Positions 1 to 10,172 of a stretch of 64,000 bases of DNA are shown one piece after another (the first letter of the stretch is position 1; each line of letters opens with the position of its first letter). The notes beneath the pieces were generated by a model. That model did no database searches. It was given only the letters and a program-made list of their open reading frames with translations, and was not told where the DNA came from. This stretch comes from CADEDV01 sp964596345 (lineage in GTDB: Bacteria > Bacteroidota > Bacteroidia > Chitinophagales > Chitinophagaceae): positions 186,001 through 250,000 of the forward strand of contig CAZQSZ010000008.1 of the NCBI GenBank assembly GCA_964596345.1, written 5' to 3'. Both the position numbers and the translations under genes were made by a program.

Positions 1-1182
1 GAATGCATCCACAAAACCATACTCACTCCATATCTTATCACCAAGATCATAATAGAAATGTTTAAGTGCCTTCATGGAGTACTCCGGTGTGTAAGGAAAA
101 GCACTCAACGCAGCAGTGGGGCTTATCGTGCCAAGGTCTTCTGTAGGTGAATGTGCCGCATACCCATTGTAGGTATCGCTGGCTGTTAATCCCCAGCAGT
201 TTTCGCCATAGCCTTTAAACTTATTAGGATTGCGGATGCAATGCTCCCTGTTGATCAGTGTATGATTGAGGTTTTGTTCCCAGTAATTGGCATAGCGGTC
301 TTTCAGTCCTCTCGGATCCAAACCCAAAAAAGAATACTGCGAAAAGAAAAGCGGCCCTCCATAGTCAAACCCTAATGGTAATTTGATACCGTAATACTCT
401 TTCCCGTTTTTAAAGAAATCACTTTGCGCCCAGCCCCGATGATATACAGAAGAAGGAACCTGGTATTTTTCATTGGGACAGGAAGCTGCCAGGATATACA
501 TGATCAAACACTCATTAAATCCACGCACCGGGAAATTCATGGCCCACCCGTTATTGGGGCTCCAGTGCCAGTACAACACTTCCTGTCCTTGGGTGAACCA
601 GTTCCATTCAATATCCCGCCACATCCAGTTGATACGGTTGCGTAATTCTCTTTCTGTCCGGCTATCTCCATTAAAATATTGACGGGCACAAAGCAAACCC
701 TGGAATAAATACGAACTTTCCACCAGGTCGGCGCCATCATCTTTACGGCTGAACGGAATTGTTTTACCGGTTGCACCGTCCATCCAATGCGGGAACACAC
801 CATGATAACTTTCAGCCTTTAATAAGAAGTTCACCATCTTCAGCATAAACTTCGCAGCAGTATCCCTGCTGATCCATTTTCTTTCTGCGGCCACGATTAC
901 ACTCATGATACCAAAACCGGTTCCACCTGTGGTCACTGTTTCATGTCCATATCCAAAATTGCTGTTGCTTCTTTCTCTTGCCAATCCACTTACAGGATGC
1001 GCAAAATCCCAGAAATAACGAAAGGTTTGTTTTTGCACCAGGTCAAGGAGCGCAGAGTCAGAAAGGTTCCTGGGTCTTGCTGTGGGATCAAATACAGCCG
1101 GTTCTTGTTTATTTTTTTGAGCAACCAGGGTTACTGAAAAAAACAAGACCGGAATAAAAAGGCAGTTAGTTATTCGTTTCAT
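1..1182 (-). CDS. Glycoamylase-family (GH144-like) secreted glycosidase, 3' end cut by window edge
   Basis: The 394 visible residues start at the ATG whose complement is at 1180-1182 and run off the left edge. By comparison with the neighbouring paralogue about 50-55 C-terminal residues are missing. A type I signal peptide ([22 protein letters not shown]) has no lipobox Cys, so the enzyme is probably periplasmic or secreted. The glycoamylase-type (alpha/alpha)6 domain is recognised by [32 protein letters not shown] and [11 protein letters not shown], in the same order as in the next gene. Known: this Pfam family includes GH144 beta-1,2-glucanases first described in Chitinophaga. Inferred: it cleaves beta-glucan oligomers taken in by the locus. 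Its start lies 9 bases after the stop of the upstream gene, so they are co-transcribed. Family is confident, substrate is not. Confidence 0.9.
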   Translation of the reverse strand, partial: MKRITNCLFIPVLFFSVTLVAQKNKQEPAVFDPTARPRNLSDSALLDLVQKQTFRYFWDFAHPVSGLARERSNSNFGYGHETVTTGGTGFGIMSVIVAAERKWISRDTAAKFMLKMVNFLLKAESYHGVFPHWMDGATGKTIPFSRKDDGADLVESSYLFQGLLCARQYFNGDSRTERELRNRINWMWRDIEWNWFTQGQEVLYWHWSPNNGWAMNFPVRGFNECLIMYILAASCPNEKYQVPSSVYHRGWAQSDFFKNGKEYYGIKLPLGFDYGGPLFFSQYSFLGLDPRGLKDRYANYWEQNLNHTLINREHCIRNPNKFKGYGENCWGLTASDTYNGYAAHSPTEDLGTISPTAALSAFPYTPEYSMKALKHFYYDLGDKIWSEYGFVDAF

Positions 1183-1191
1183 AAAATCCTT

Positions 1192-2898
1192 TTATAAATA
1201 AGGAGCACTGAATCCAAGTGATAACATCCCCGCTTTTACTTCAGGACAACTGGTAAACAGGTTCCATAACAAGCCTGTTCTGTAATTCTCGATCATGACC
1301 AGCATCGGGCCCTGGTCGATGGCCAGGAATGAACTGGCAAACCACTGGTCTTTCAACGAAAAAGCATCTATAAACCCATACTCCTTCCAGAGTTTGTCAC
1401 CCAGCACATAATAAAAGAATTTCAAGGCCTTCATGGATTCAGCAGGTGTATACGGCATCGAGGAAATGGCAGCTGTCGGTGCAATCACTCCCACATCATT
1501 GGTGGGTGAACTGGCGGTATAACCTCCGGGTATATCACTGGCCGTTAACCCCCAGACCGAATCACTGTATCCATACCATGACTTAGGATTGGCAATAGAA
1601 TGCTTATAGTTGATCAGCGAATGATTCCTGGTTTGTACTTCATAGTTCGCATACGCATCTGTTAAGCCATTCGGGTTAATTCCCATGAATGAATAATGTG
1701 CAAAGAACAGGGGACCGCCAAAGGCTGTTCCCAATGGCAGCTGATGGGTGTAATATGTATTGCCGTTAATAAAACCATTCGTGCTGCCATTACCAGTCCA
1801 GCCGTTGGTATATACAGCAGCCGGGATGCCATGCGTGGTGGAGGCTGCCGCCAGCACATAAGTGATCAGGCATTCATTCCATCCCCGGATAGGTAAATTC
1901 ATCACCCAGCCCCGGTCAGGACTATAATGCCAGTATAATACATTTTGGTTTCCCTGCCGGAACCAATCCCATTCTACATTATTATATAACGTATTGATAT
2001 CCGTACGCAGGGTTGTTTCAGCCGGATCTGCTCCATTGAAATATTGCCTTGCTGTCAATAAGCCCATCATGAGGTAAGATGTTTCGACCAGGTCAGCTCC
2101 ATTATCATTGGCACTGAAGGGAATAATAGCTCCTGTGCTTCCATTCAGCCAATGCGGAAATGCTCCTTTTACTTTTACCGCAGTATTTTTTAAGAATGCA
2201 ACGATAGTTTGCATTCTTGCCAACCCCTGGGCTCTTGTTATAAAATTTCTATTGATTGCCACAGGGATGGTCATGATACCAAAACCAGAACCACCACTGG
2301 TAACAATATCTCCGGATGTATTTCTTTCCCTTGCCAAACCACTGACCGGGTGACCAAAATCCCAGAAATATTTAAAGGTTTGCTGCTGCACCAGGTCAAG
2401 CAGGGCGTTATCAGAAATGGCCGGAAATTTCCGCGAAGAATCGAGTCTTGTCACAAAATTCTTACTGACCTCTGATTGTAACCTGCCGCCCGAAGAAGAC
2501 TGTAAAGAAGTACTTACCCGGACTGCATATTTTTTTAAATAACCCAATGCTGCTGTGGGTTGGATAAGAATGGTCTTATCATCATTCTGCAGTGATGTGT
2601 TCACAGTCACAGCTACTCCATTCATATCCGCCATTGTAACAGCTGCCGCCACACTGCTTTGTTTCAGTGGCTCGGTAAAACTGATCTTCACAGCTGGTTG
2701 CAGGTTCACATCATACACAAGGTTTTCTAAAGAAATATCATTCACCGTAGCAGTGGTAAACACCGGGTTCTTTGCCACAACCGGTGGAGGAGCCGGGCTT
2801 TCTTTATTACCGCAGGCAAAAAAGAAAAGAACAACAAGAGAATATATAAACAGTACCCGCTTGTTGTTAATGATGTTCCTATTATTGTGAATGAGCAT
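1192..2898 (-). CDS. Glycoamylase-family (GH144-like) lipoprotein with N-terminal Ig-like domain
   Basis: A 568-residue lipoprotein with its lipobox ending FFFACGN (Cys29). Residues about 40-150 look like a bacterial Ig-like (Big_5-type) domain, with alternating strands and phrases such as VKISFTEPLKQSS. The catalytic domain covers about 160-560 and carries [44 protein letters not shown] and a C-terminal EYGFIDAF block. It is clearly paralogous to the gene just downstream but differs in membrane anchoring and in the extra domain. It sits 4 bases from the stop of the GH30 gene upstream, inside one operon. Known family members act on beta-1,2-glucan or sophorose. Inferred: it is the outer-leaflet or periplasmic-face member of the pair. 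Exact linkage specificity cannot be read from sequence. Confidence 0.9.
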   Translation of the reverse strand: MLIHNNRNIINNKRVLFIYSLVVLFFFACGNKESPAPPPVVAKNPVFTTATVNDISLENLVYDVNLQPAVKISFTEPLKQSSVAAAVTMADMNGVAVTVNTSLQNDDKTILIQPTAALGYLKKYAVRVSTSLQSSSGGRLQSEVSKNFVTRLDSSRKFPAISDNALLDLVQQQTFKYFWDFGHPVSGLARERNTSGDIVTSGGSGFGIMTIPVAINRNFITRAQGLARMQTIVAFLKNTAVKVKGAFPHWLNGSTGAIIPFSANDNGADLVETSYLMMGLLTARQYFNGADPAETTLRTDINTLYNNVEWDWFRQGNQNVLYWHYSPDRGWVMNLPIRGWNECLITYVLAAASTTHGIPAAVYTNGWTGNGSTNGFINGNTYYTHQLPLGTAFGGPLFFAHYSFMGINPNGLTDAYANYEVQTRNHSLINYKHSIANPKSWYGYSDSVWGLTASDIPGGYTASSPTNDVGVIAPTAAISSMPYTPAESMKALKFFYYVLGDKLWKEYGFIDAFSLKDQWFASSFLAIDQGPMLVMIENYRTGLLWNLFTSCPEVKAGMLSLGFSAPYL

Positions 2899-2902
2899 CT
2901 GA

Positions 2903-4366
2903 TCAGAATATTAATGTCGCTATTGAATGCGGTCTTGCTTTTACTTCGGCAGCTTTACCATTGATCCATAAATAATAAGGAAATGACTGGTTACCCTGGT
3001 TCATGACGATCACTACTGTTTTCCCATCTTCATTCCGGAAAGCAGTAGTCAGCAACTGGCTGCGGCTGGCAGCAGCACTGATGCGTTTGGCACCGGGCTG
3101 AATGAATTTGGAAAAATGCCCGATATAATAATACGCATTGGTATAGATCAGCTGCCCGGTTTTCGTATCCCCATGCACCGGTGCAAAACAAAAATTCTGC
3201 ACATGGTTGGGGCCGCCGGTTTCATCCAGGATAATATTCCAATCAGTAAAGCCAACCATACCGTTATTATAATCATTGATCATACTGCGGCCATACTCTT
3301 CACCAAGCACCCAGGCATTGTAGCGGGTGGCATTAAAGCTCTCTGCACATCCCTCAGTAAACATTATATTTTTATCCGGAAAAGCTTCATACACCCTTTT
3401 CAGGTTTTCATACATCGGTGTGCCGCCACTCCAGTCTTCATACCAGTGAAAACCGATACCCCAGGCATACTTCGCTGCTTCCGGATCATTGAAATAAGTT
3501 TGTGCCCGCTGGTAGACCAGGTCACGGTTGTGATCCCATACAATGATCTTCTTTTCCTTCAGTCCTTCTTTTTCCATTGTGGGCCCGAGATGGTTCTTCA
3601 GGAAATCTCTTTCTTCTTCCGCCGTGTATAAACAGCTCTCCCATTTCTGCGTTGCCATTGGTTCGTTTTGCACACTGATGCCCCAGACAGGAATGCCTTC
3701 CTTCTCGTATTCTTTAATGAATTTGGTATAATACATCGCCCAACTGTTGTAAAAGTCAGGTTTCAGTTTACCACCATGCAGCATATCATTATTATCTTTC
3801 ATCCAGGCCGGTGGGCTCCAGGGGCTGGCAAATAAATTCAATTTGCCACCGGCTGCTTTCATCGCTTCTTTGATGAATGGTATTTTATACTTTCTGTCAT
3901 GATCAATATTGAATGTTTTCAACTCTTTGTCGTTATCGGCCACATAGGTGTACATATCACTGCTGAAATCGCAGCTGTTGATATTGGTACGGGCAACCGT
4001 GTACCCGATCCCTTTCTCTTTATCAAAAAAGGCCTGTAACACTTCCTGCTGTTTGTCTTTGGGCAGTTTATAAAATGTTTCCGCAGAAGCATCTGTCAGT
4101 GCAGCTCCTGTTCCGAAATAGGTTTGAAATGTTTTGGACGGATCAACAAACACACAGATCTCAGTTTCTTTGGGCTGCCCCATATCTTTAAACACAAGTG
4201 TATCCGTTAGTGACAAACGAAGATCAGTACTGTCAGCCGTGGTATAAACAACCACCTGTTTGCCTTCCGTGGAAAAAGCGGGTGCAGCTGTTGTGGTTTC
4301 CTTTTCTTTTTTGTCGGCGCAGGAAAACAATCCCAGTAAACCTGCGATAAGCATCATTTTTTTCAT
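2903..4366 (-). CDS. GH30-family beta-glycosidase lipoprotein (first of a tandem pair)
   Basis: A 487-residue lipoprotein (lipobox LGLFSC, Cys16). The GH30 TIM barrel is identified by SPWSPPAWMKDNN, the acid/base motif GISVQNEP (Glu near residue 234) and the nucleophile motif IMFTEGCAE (Glu near residue 339), both catalytic glutamates being present. A C-terminal side beta-structure follows, ending with the family-typical VVIVMNQGNQ stretch. Known: GH30 contains beta-1,6-glucanases, glucosylceramidases and xylanases, acting by retention. Inferred: together with the neighbouring glycosidases and SusC/D it degrades a beta-glucan, with beta-1,6-glucan a reasonable guess. It lies 20 bases after the stop of the second GH30 gene, which is its paralogue. 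Confidence 0.93.
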   Translation of the reverse strand: MKKMMLIAGLLGLFSCADKKEKETTTAAPAFSTEGKQVVVYTTADSTDLRLSLTDTLVFKDMGQPKETEICVFVDPSKTFQTYFGTGAALTDASAETFYKLPKDKQQEVLQAFFDKEKGIGYTVARTNINSCDFSSDMYTYVADNDKELKTFNIDHDRKYKIPFIKEAMKAAGGKLNLFASPWSPPAWMKDNNDMLHGGKLKPDFYNSWAMYYTKFIKEYEKEGIPVWGISVQNEPMATQKWESCLYTAEEERDFLKNHLGPTMEKEGLKEKKIIVWDHNRDLVYQRAQTYFNDPEAAKYAWGIGFHWYEDWSGGTPMYENLKRVYEAFPDKNIMFTEGCAESFNATRYNAWVLGEEYGRSMINDYNNGMVGFTDWNIILDETGGPNHVQNFCFAPVHGDTKTGQLIYTNAYYYIGHFSKFIQPGAKRISAAASRSQLLTTAFRNEDGKTVVIVMNQGNQSFPYYLWINGKAAEVKARPHSIATLIF

Positions 4367-4386
4367 CTGTTATTTTTTAAACGATT

Positions 4387-5823
4387 CTACCAAATATAGG
4401 TTCCTACCGCCCCAGCTTCCAGGGACGTAGTGATTGATTTGCCCATGTAACGGATATTAAAACTGCCTGATGTGCTGGCATCATTCATCACAATCACTAC
4501 TTTTTTACCATCGGGTGTCCGGAATGCCACATTATGAAACACACTGGGAATAGTACTGCTCAGCCTCACGGAACCGGCCGGTACAAACTTGGAAGCATGT
4601 GCGATGATATAATAGCCCACATTTTTTGTAGCGGATGAACCGGCTATCGTCAAAGCCCCTTTACATTCCGTGCATCCACCCGGTGTGTGCGGGCCGTATG
4701 CAGGATCATTCGCCAGGTTCCATTCCAGGGCCACACGGCTCCAGTTACGCATTGAACCAATGATCACATTCTTCATATGCCATTTCAGGTCGCCGTCAAA
4801 GCTTCCGTTGGCACCTGTCCATTGCTCGGTGAAATAAAGATTCTTATCGGGATGCTGGTTGTGTACTGTTGATAAAGCGCTGATATCACCATTATAAAGG
4901 TGGAAAGCAGAGCCATTGATAAATGGTTTGGCTGCCGGGTCATTTAAAATGCTGATCGGGTAGCTGGCATTATCACAATTATGGTCCCAGATAATGATCT
5001 TGGTGGTAATAGCAGCTGCCTGGAAGGCGGGACCTAAATGGTTCTTGATAAAATCCGCCTGTTGCGAAGCAGACATTACCATACTTGGATTGTTACCGCC
5101 ATGCTGCGGTTCATTCTGAATAGTGACAGCATCTATGGTGATTCCCTTTGCTTTCATCGCTTGTATATACTTCACAAAATACTGTGCATACACACTATAA
5201 TACTGTGGTTGCAGGCTTCCCCCGATAGAGCTTCCATTATCTTTCATCCAGACGGGCGGACTCCAGGGAGAACCCATGATCTTAATATTCGGGTTGATCA
5301 GCAGAATTTGTTTTAATACCGGAATCACATCCACCGTATCCAGCGAAAGGCTGAAATTCGCCAGTGTCGGATCGGTTTGCCCGGCAGGCATATCATCATA
5401 ACTGAATACAGAGGCACTGAGATCTGAAGCACCAATACTCACCCGCAGGTAACTGATGCCAATTGCATTGCCGGTGTTTCCGAATAACTCATTCAGCAAA
5501 CTATTCTTTTCGGTGGCTCCCATGCTATTGATCAATGTGGCACTGCCGCCGGTAAGCGTAAAACCAAAACCGTCCACGGATTGCAGTGAAGTGGCTGAAT
5601 CGATATCTATCGTGGGCATGGCATTGCTGACTGTTTCAAAAGAAAGTGTACCGCTTTGTTTGGCCAGCAATACACTCTTATCCCCTTTGGTCAACCAGAA
5701 ATCAGCCTTGGTAGTGGCCGCTGAAGGTGTTGCTCCGCCGCCGCCGCTATTTTTTTTGGTGCAAACACAACAAAGGGTGGTAAAGCAGAAAAGCAGGGGA
5801 GCAATAAAATGTTTATTCAGCAT
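4387..5823 (-). CDS. GH30-family beta-glycosidase lipoprotein (second of a tandem pair)
   Basis: A 478-residue exported protein with a Cys-rich lipobox region (TLCCVC, residues 17-21; Cys21 is the likely lipidation site). GH30 hallmarks are GSPWSPPVWMKDN, the acid/base VTIQNEPQ (Glu near residue 238) and the nucleophile LYFTEQW (Glu near residue 330). The C terminus has VVIVMNDAST, matching the position of VVIVMNQGNQ in the neighbouring GH30, so the pair arose by duplication, although they are now well diverged. A Gly-rich tract lies just after the signal. The start codon overlaps the end of the upstream FG-GAP gene by 11 bases, suggesting translational coupling. Substrate is inferred only from context. 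Confidence 0.93.
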   Translation of the reverse strand: MLNKHFIAPLLFCFTTLCCVCTKKNSGGGGATPSAATTKADFWLTKGDKSVLLAKQSGTLSFETVSNAMPTIDIDSATSLQSVDGFGFTLTGGSATLINSMGATEKNSLLNELFGNTGNAIGISYLRVSIGASDLSASVFSYDDMPAGQTDPTLANFSLSLDTVDVIPVLKQILLINPNIKIMGSPWSPPVWMKDNGSSIGGSLQPQYYSVYAQYFVKYIQAMKAKGITIDAVTIQNEPQHGGNNPSMVMSASQQADFIKNHLGPAFQAAAITTKIIIWDHNCDNASYPISILNDPAAKPFINGSAFHLYNGDISALSTVHNQHPDKNLYFTEQWTGANGSFDGDLKWHMKNVIIGSMRNWSRVALEWNLANDPAYGPHTPGGCTECKGALTIAGSSATKNVGYYIIAHASKFVPAGSVRLSSTIPSVFHNVAFRTPDGKKVVIVMNDASTSGSFNIRYMGKSITTSLEAGAVGTYIW

Positions 5824-8800
5824 ATACTTTAGTTTTATACGCCGTCTTATTCTTACTGGTTATAAGACGGGGGTATGATTTTTTTTTGATTGTAGTATAA
5901 AATAACAGGCTTTCATTATTCCTTGCCATGATGATGCCAGAGCTCCCATCCGGGTAGGTGACTGTTTTTATATCTCTCACTTCACCAGGTACCGATGGCA
6001 TATCAGCAGTAATGACAAAACGATTAGCCTTATTATCATAAGAGAAAAACACAGGCGGCTGTGCATCATACCGTCCTTCATAAGGAATAACGCCATAAAA
6101 ATTACCCCCTGCCAGGAAACTGTTAGCCCCTGCGAATGGCACTGGAGTAAAAGCGAACAGCGGGGCCAGTTGTAATTCTTCCGGCAATTCAATTTTGGTG
6201 AAATTACCCTTGCCATCATTCAGGAAACAACAGGAGCCCAGTACTTCTGCTTTCAGTTCCTTATACTCTTTGAACAGGTCGTACAGCATATATTGCACTG
6301 TTTTACCGGCCACATCACTATACTTCAGGTAGGCTTTTTTTAATACTGGTAACGGACGTTCCAGTTCGTCTTTGGCCAGGAAAGGATATTCCTTGTCATC
6401 TATTGTATAAGCCATGATCTGTTCAACAGAACCATTCTTATCAAAATCTTTCACAAACAGTTTTACTGGTCCATTCTTACCAGCATAAAGCTTCGTATTA
6501 TGCCCCCAGTTCCCGGCCAGTATGTCTGTAAAACCATCTCCATTTACATCGGCTGTGGTAATTGTCTGCCAGAGGCCGGTTGAACCTTCTATATCTTTTA
6601 CAGTGAACTTTCCCTTCGTATTGATAAATATCTTCAACGGCATCCACTCACCGGTTACAACAAGGTCCGGCCACCCGTCTTTGTTCACATCAGTAAATGC
6701 AGAGGTAGTAACCATTCCTATATCTTTCAACCCGATAACAGCTGCATCGGCTGTTGTAAAGATGCCCTTACCATCATTCAGCAGCAAATAAGAACTTTGT
6801 TCAAACCCATACTTAGTAGCATCTGCCAGCACCCCGATAAAAATATCCGTATCTCCGTCCTTATCAATATCGGCCGCACTAATACAGGATTTATTCTTTA
6901 ATAATTTGGGAATAGCGTTCTGGCTTTGCACCAGTTTACCCTTACCATCATTAATATATAAATTATCATTCAGCACCGGCACCTCATCAGGAAACTCATT
7001 GCCACCACTCACTACAAAAAGATCGGGAAACCCGTCATTGTTCGCATCAAAGAAAACAGCATCCGTCTCTTCGGTTGCTTTGATCCTGTTCACGTAGGTT
7101 ATCGGGGAGGAAATAAATTTCCCTTCCTTTGTCTGCAACAGCAGTTCGCCTGCCTGACCTGAAGCCCCGCATACATAAATATCTTCTAGCCCGTCTTTAT
7201 TGACATCAGCTTTGGCCAGCCTGGGTCCGCGGGTTGATAACTGGTGCGGGATCAGGTATTGTGTATTGAAATCCAGGAATTCATTCTCTGTATGTTTCCA
7301 ACCTGTACCCTTTTCCGCTGTTACATCCTGCAACAATTGCTGCTGGGCCGGGAAGAAGATTGTATAATCAAATATTCCCGCTGCCGCTGCCTGTTTTGCT
7401 TCCAGTGGTTTGTTAGCCGGAACATTTTTCAGCACCTGGTACCGCTGATCAGGCCATACCACTAAAACGCTATCGATCATGGTTACTGAATCAAGCCCGA
7501 AATGTAATCTTGCTTCACAGGAAGATTCAAATCCCCTGGTCAGCATCAGTTGCTGGTATTGCAGCTGCCCTTTCTGAAATAAATATGCCTTAGCCCCGAT
7601 ACCAAATGTATTCAGGCTGTCACCTTTGAAAGAAACCGCCAGGTGGTTTTTCTTCGCAGCATTGTTCTTTAAAATTACTGCCGGTGCATCAATACAATTG
7701 ATCACCAGGTCCACATTGCCATCATTATCCAGATCGGCATACGAAGAACCATTAAAATATCCTTTCAGGTTCCCCGTCCCCCAATCAGTACTTACATCTT
7801 TGAATTGAAGCCCGCCTTCATTCCTGAATACAAAAGGATGCGAACTGCCATCCGGCATATTATCAATGGCCACATCATCATACTTATCCGATTGGTTCAA
7901 CCCCTTCTTTACCTGCAGGTCGGAAACAAATCTTACATAGTCGAGGTCTACCGGTCGCTTCACGATCCCGCTGGAGATAAAAAGATCTTTATGCCCGTCA
8001 TTATCAAAGTCGGCAAATAAAGGAGCCCAGCTCCAGTCAGTAGCTGATACGCCACTCAGCAACGAGGTTTCACTAAAGCTGATCCCATTTCCATTATTTC
8101 GCTGCAGGCAGTTTTTAGAGTATTGGTTCTGGTAACCATTAACCCCCAGCTTCACTTTATACACATCCGGATTCTCATCACTGCCATAGGTTTTTAATGT
8201 CTTTTCGTCAGGGGGAAGCATATCCAGGGTCACAAGATCCAGCTGGCCATCGTTATTATAATCAGCCACATCATTTCCCATACTAAAGCGGCTGTAATGA
8301 CGAAAATGGTTGGCCCCGCTTTCCGTTACGGTACCATTCCCATTATTGATATAGTAATAATCGTTCTCGTGAAAATCATTCCCGATATAAATATCATCCC
8401 ACCCATCGTTATTAATATCTGCAACAGCAATACCAAGGCCGTATCCCAGGTTACTCTGGTAAATACCCGCCTGCTTTGATATATCTGTGAATTTTCCTGT
8501 TGTAGCAACATCATTCCTGTACAAGATGTCACCCGACAAAGAATCATAATTTGTCCGGTTGATCGTATCAATGATGTTGGAGTGCGGGTGGTGCGACTGG
8601 TTGAGTACGTAACAGTCAAGATCACCATCCCGGTCAAAATCAAAGAAAGCGGTTTGCGTGGTAAAGCCGGCAAAAGCTAACCCGTATTGTTCGCTGCTTT
8701 CTTTGAATGTGTTGTTGCCATTATTAATGAACAACTCGTTATTTCCTTTCAGGCCGTATTTTCCTGACACGGCGCTGACATAGATATCAAGCAGGCCATC

Positions 8801-9187
8801 CCCATTCACATCTGCCATGGAGACACCGGTACACCAGTCTGCTGAACCGGCCACGCCTGCTTTTTCGGTTATATCTTCAAATTTAAAATCCCCTTTATTC
8901 AGGTATAATTTATTACCCCCCTTACTATTAGCTGTAAAATAGATATCGGGTAAGCCGTCACTATTAATATCGCCGGTAGCCACACCGCCACCATTATAGT
9001 AATAGAGGTAATAAAGAATACTGAATAGTTTTTTTTTCTCCAGGGTATTGGTAAAAGAGATATTAGTGGATGAAGAAGGGAGGCTGACGAAAAGAGTTTG
9101 TTTTTTTTTACAGCCGCTACAGCATAAAAGAACTGCTGAAATAATACCAACTAAGGCTATCCCGTAAAGGCCTTTTCTTTTAAACAT
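5813..9187 (-). CDS. Giant FG-GAP/VCBS-repeat lipoprotein with ASPIC/UnbV domain
   Basis: A 1124-residue lipoprotein (LLCCSGC, lipidation probably at Cys26). About a dozen Ca-binding-type loops of the form DxNxDGxxD are visible, for example DVNGDGLLD, DFDRDGDLD, DYNNDGQLD, DLDNDGNVD, DVNKDGLED and DVNKDGWPD. They mark two FG-GAP beta-propellers, on either side of a mid-protein ASPIC/UnbV segment (about 500-590, with LAVSFKGDSLN, FGIGAKAYLF and SVLVVWPD). No catalytic motif was seen. Known: such proteins are frequent next to SusC/D systems in Bacteroidota, with unknown exact role. Inferred: a surface adhesion or glycan-capture protein. It is the first gene after the terminator at 9225-9257 and overlaps the GH30 gene by 11 bases. 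Confidence 0.88.
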   Translation of the reverse strand: MFKRKGLYGIALVGIISAVLLCCSGCKKKQTLFVSLPSSSTNISFTNTLEKKKLFSILYYLYYYNGGGVATGDINSDGLPDIYFTANSKGGNKLYLNKGDFKFEDITEKAGVAGSADWCTGVSMADVNGDGLLDIYVSAVSGKYGLKGNNELFINNGNNTFKESSEQYGLAFAGFTTQTAFFDFDRDGDLDCYVLNQSHHPHSNIIDTINRTNYDSLSGDILYRNDVATTGKFTDISKQAGIYQSNLGYGLGIAVADINNDGWDDIYIGNDFHENDYYYINNGNGTVTESGANHFRHYSRFSMGNDVADYNNDGQLDLVTLDMLPPDEKTLKTYGSDENPDVYKVKLGVNGYQNQYSKNCLQRNNGNGISFSETSLLSGVSATDWSWAPLFADFDNDGHKDLFISSGIVKRPVDLDYVRFVSDLQVKKGLNQSDKYDDVAIDNMPDGSSHPFVFRNEGGLQFKDVSTDWGTGNLKGYFNGSSYADLDNDGNVDLVINCIDAPAVILKNNAAKKNHLAVSFKGDSLNTFGIGAKAYLFQKGQLQYQQLMLTRGFESSCEARLHFGLDSVTMIDSVLVVWPDQRYQVLKNVPANKPLEAKQAAAAGIFDYTIFFPAQQQLLQDVTAEKGTGWKHTENEFLDFNTQYLIPHQLSTRGPRLAKADVNKDGLEDIYVCGASGQAGELLLQTKEGKFISSPITYVNRIKATEETDAVFFDANNDGFPDLFVVSGGNEFPDEVPVLNDNLYINDGKGKLVQSQNAIPKLLKNKSCISAADIDKDGDTDIFIGVLADATKYGFEQSSYLLLNDGKGIFTTADAAVIGLKDIGMVTTSAFTDVNKDGWPDLVVTGEWMPLKIFINTKGKFTVKDIEGSTGLWQTITTADVNGDGFTDILAGNWGHNTKLYAGKNGPVKLFVKDFDKNGSVEQIMAYTIDDKEYPFLAKDELERPLPVLKKAYLKYSDVAGKTVQYMLYDLFKEYKELKAEVLGSCCFLNDGKGNFTKIELPEELQLAPLFAFTPVPFAGANSFLAGGNFYGVIPYEGRYDAQPPVFFSYDNKANRFVITADMPSVPGEVRDIKTVTYPDGSSGIIMARNNESLLFYTTIKKKSYPRLITSKNKTAYKTKVYAE

Positions 9188-9224
9188 GGCAATTAAAGTA
9201 TATATCGAAAGGAGTGAAAGATTA

Positions 9225-9257
9225 AAAGGGCTGAAACAATAAATTGTTCAGCCCTTT
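9225..9257 (-). terminator. Intrinsic terminator after the LamG gene
   Basis: The arms AAAGGGCTGAA and TTCAGCCCTTT (9225-9235 and 9247-9257) form an 11-bp stem, extended by an inner GAAACAAT/ATTGTTC pairing with one bulge. On the minus strand it is followed by TTTTAAT. It lies between the LamG lipoprotein gene and the FG-GAP gene, dividing the uptake half of the locus from the enzyme half. Confidence 0.75.
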
Positions 9258-9295
9258 CTGCTTATATGCTGCTTGCTCTGACGAGACGATCTTGG

Positions 9296-10144
9296 TTACA
9301 GCTTATTGCTAAACAATGCCTGTATTTCTGCAACAGTTAATACTGTATTATACATTCTGAACTGGTCCAGGTCTCCTTTCCAGGAAGAAGATAACCAGTC
9401 ATCCGAATCATAACCGGTTCCGGGTCCGCAACCAATCCTCATTTCGCTGATCTTGGTATCATCAATATTAATATCACCATGTGTTCCCCATTTAGGAACG
9501 ATAGGATTCACAACACCATCCTTATACAAACGCATTTCACTGGTCGCAGCATCATACACTAAAGCAATATGATGCCAGGCATTATCTAACATTCCTGGGA
9601 TTGTATTCGCATTTTCCCAGGTAAACCAGTTGTCGGCATTATTTTTATCAGCGATCATCACTTTCACAGCACAGGCTGCATTATTACCTTCCAGGATCAC
9701 AAACAGGTTAGCTCCTGACCAATGCCCGTTACTGGATTTAAAACTCACAGGGTATTCAGGACCATTGGTACCTGTATTGTTCTTGGTCTGGCCATCCCGC
9801 TTGTACCAGAAAGAAATAGTAAAGCTCTTGGATGTTTTGGCCCAATCATTGGGCTTTACATACTTGATAAATTTTTTATTGACGCCTCTTACGCCTTTCC
9901 CCTTAATTCCATCAATAGCTGTCCAGGGATTGTCAGCGGCAAAATTGGCCCGGATACTGTCCACTGCATTCATCAGCGGATCTGTAGTGGTGCCATCAAA
10001 AGCTGCATAAAATTTCAAGGGACCACCCGGGGGGTTAGAATCAGGAGGATAATCGCCAAGGGCGGGTTTATCCATTTTCTGGCAACTGGCGATCACCATC
10101 AGTGCCAAAGCCGAAAAAACGTATAACTGAATTTTACTTTTCAT
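9296..10144 (-). CDS. LamG/concanavalin A-like surface lipoprotein, putative glycan-binding protein
   Basis: A 282-residue lipoprotein (MVIASC, Cys21). After a Pro/Gly-rich linker (PPDSNPPGGP) comes a LamG-type jelly roll: FTISFWYKRDGQ, NAWHHIALVYDAATSEMRLY and DLDQFRMYNTVLTVAEIQALF are the standard signature at the middle and end of Laminin_G_3 domains. No hydrolase active site is apparent. Its place directly after susD is that usually held by surface glycan-binding proteins (SusE/F or SGBP types). Inferred: it binds the target glycan at the cell surface and passes it to SusC/D. It is followed by a strong terminator and preceded by a hairpin that may reduce its expression relative to susD. 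Confidence 0.85.
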   Translation of the reverse strand: MKSKIQLYVFSALALMVIASCQKMDKPALGDYPPDSNPPGGPLKFYAAFDGTTTDPLMNAVDSIRANFAADNPWTAIDGIKGKGVRGVNKKFIKYVKPNDWAKTSKSFTISFWYKRDGQTKNNTGTNGPEYPVSFKSSNGHWSGANLFVILEGNNAACAVKVMIADKNNADNWFTWENANTIPGMLDNAWHHIALVYDAATSEMRLYKDGVVNPIVPKWGTHGDINIDDTKISEMRIGCGPGTGYDSDDWLSSSWKGDLDQFRMYNTVLTVAEIQALFSNKL

Positions 10145-10172
10145 TGTTAACTGTTTTCGTTTATGAATTAAT

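Noticed and set aside
5813..9187. Large antisense open frames opposite the FG-GAP, Rhs and SusC genes
   Set aside because: They have no homology-like content and only mirror the codon bias of the real genes.
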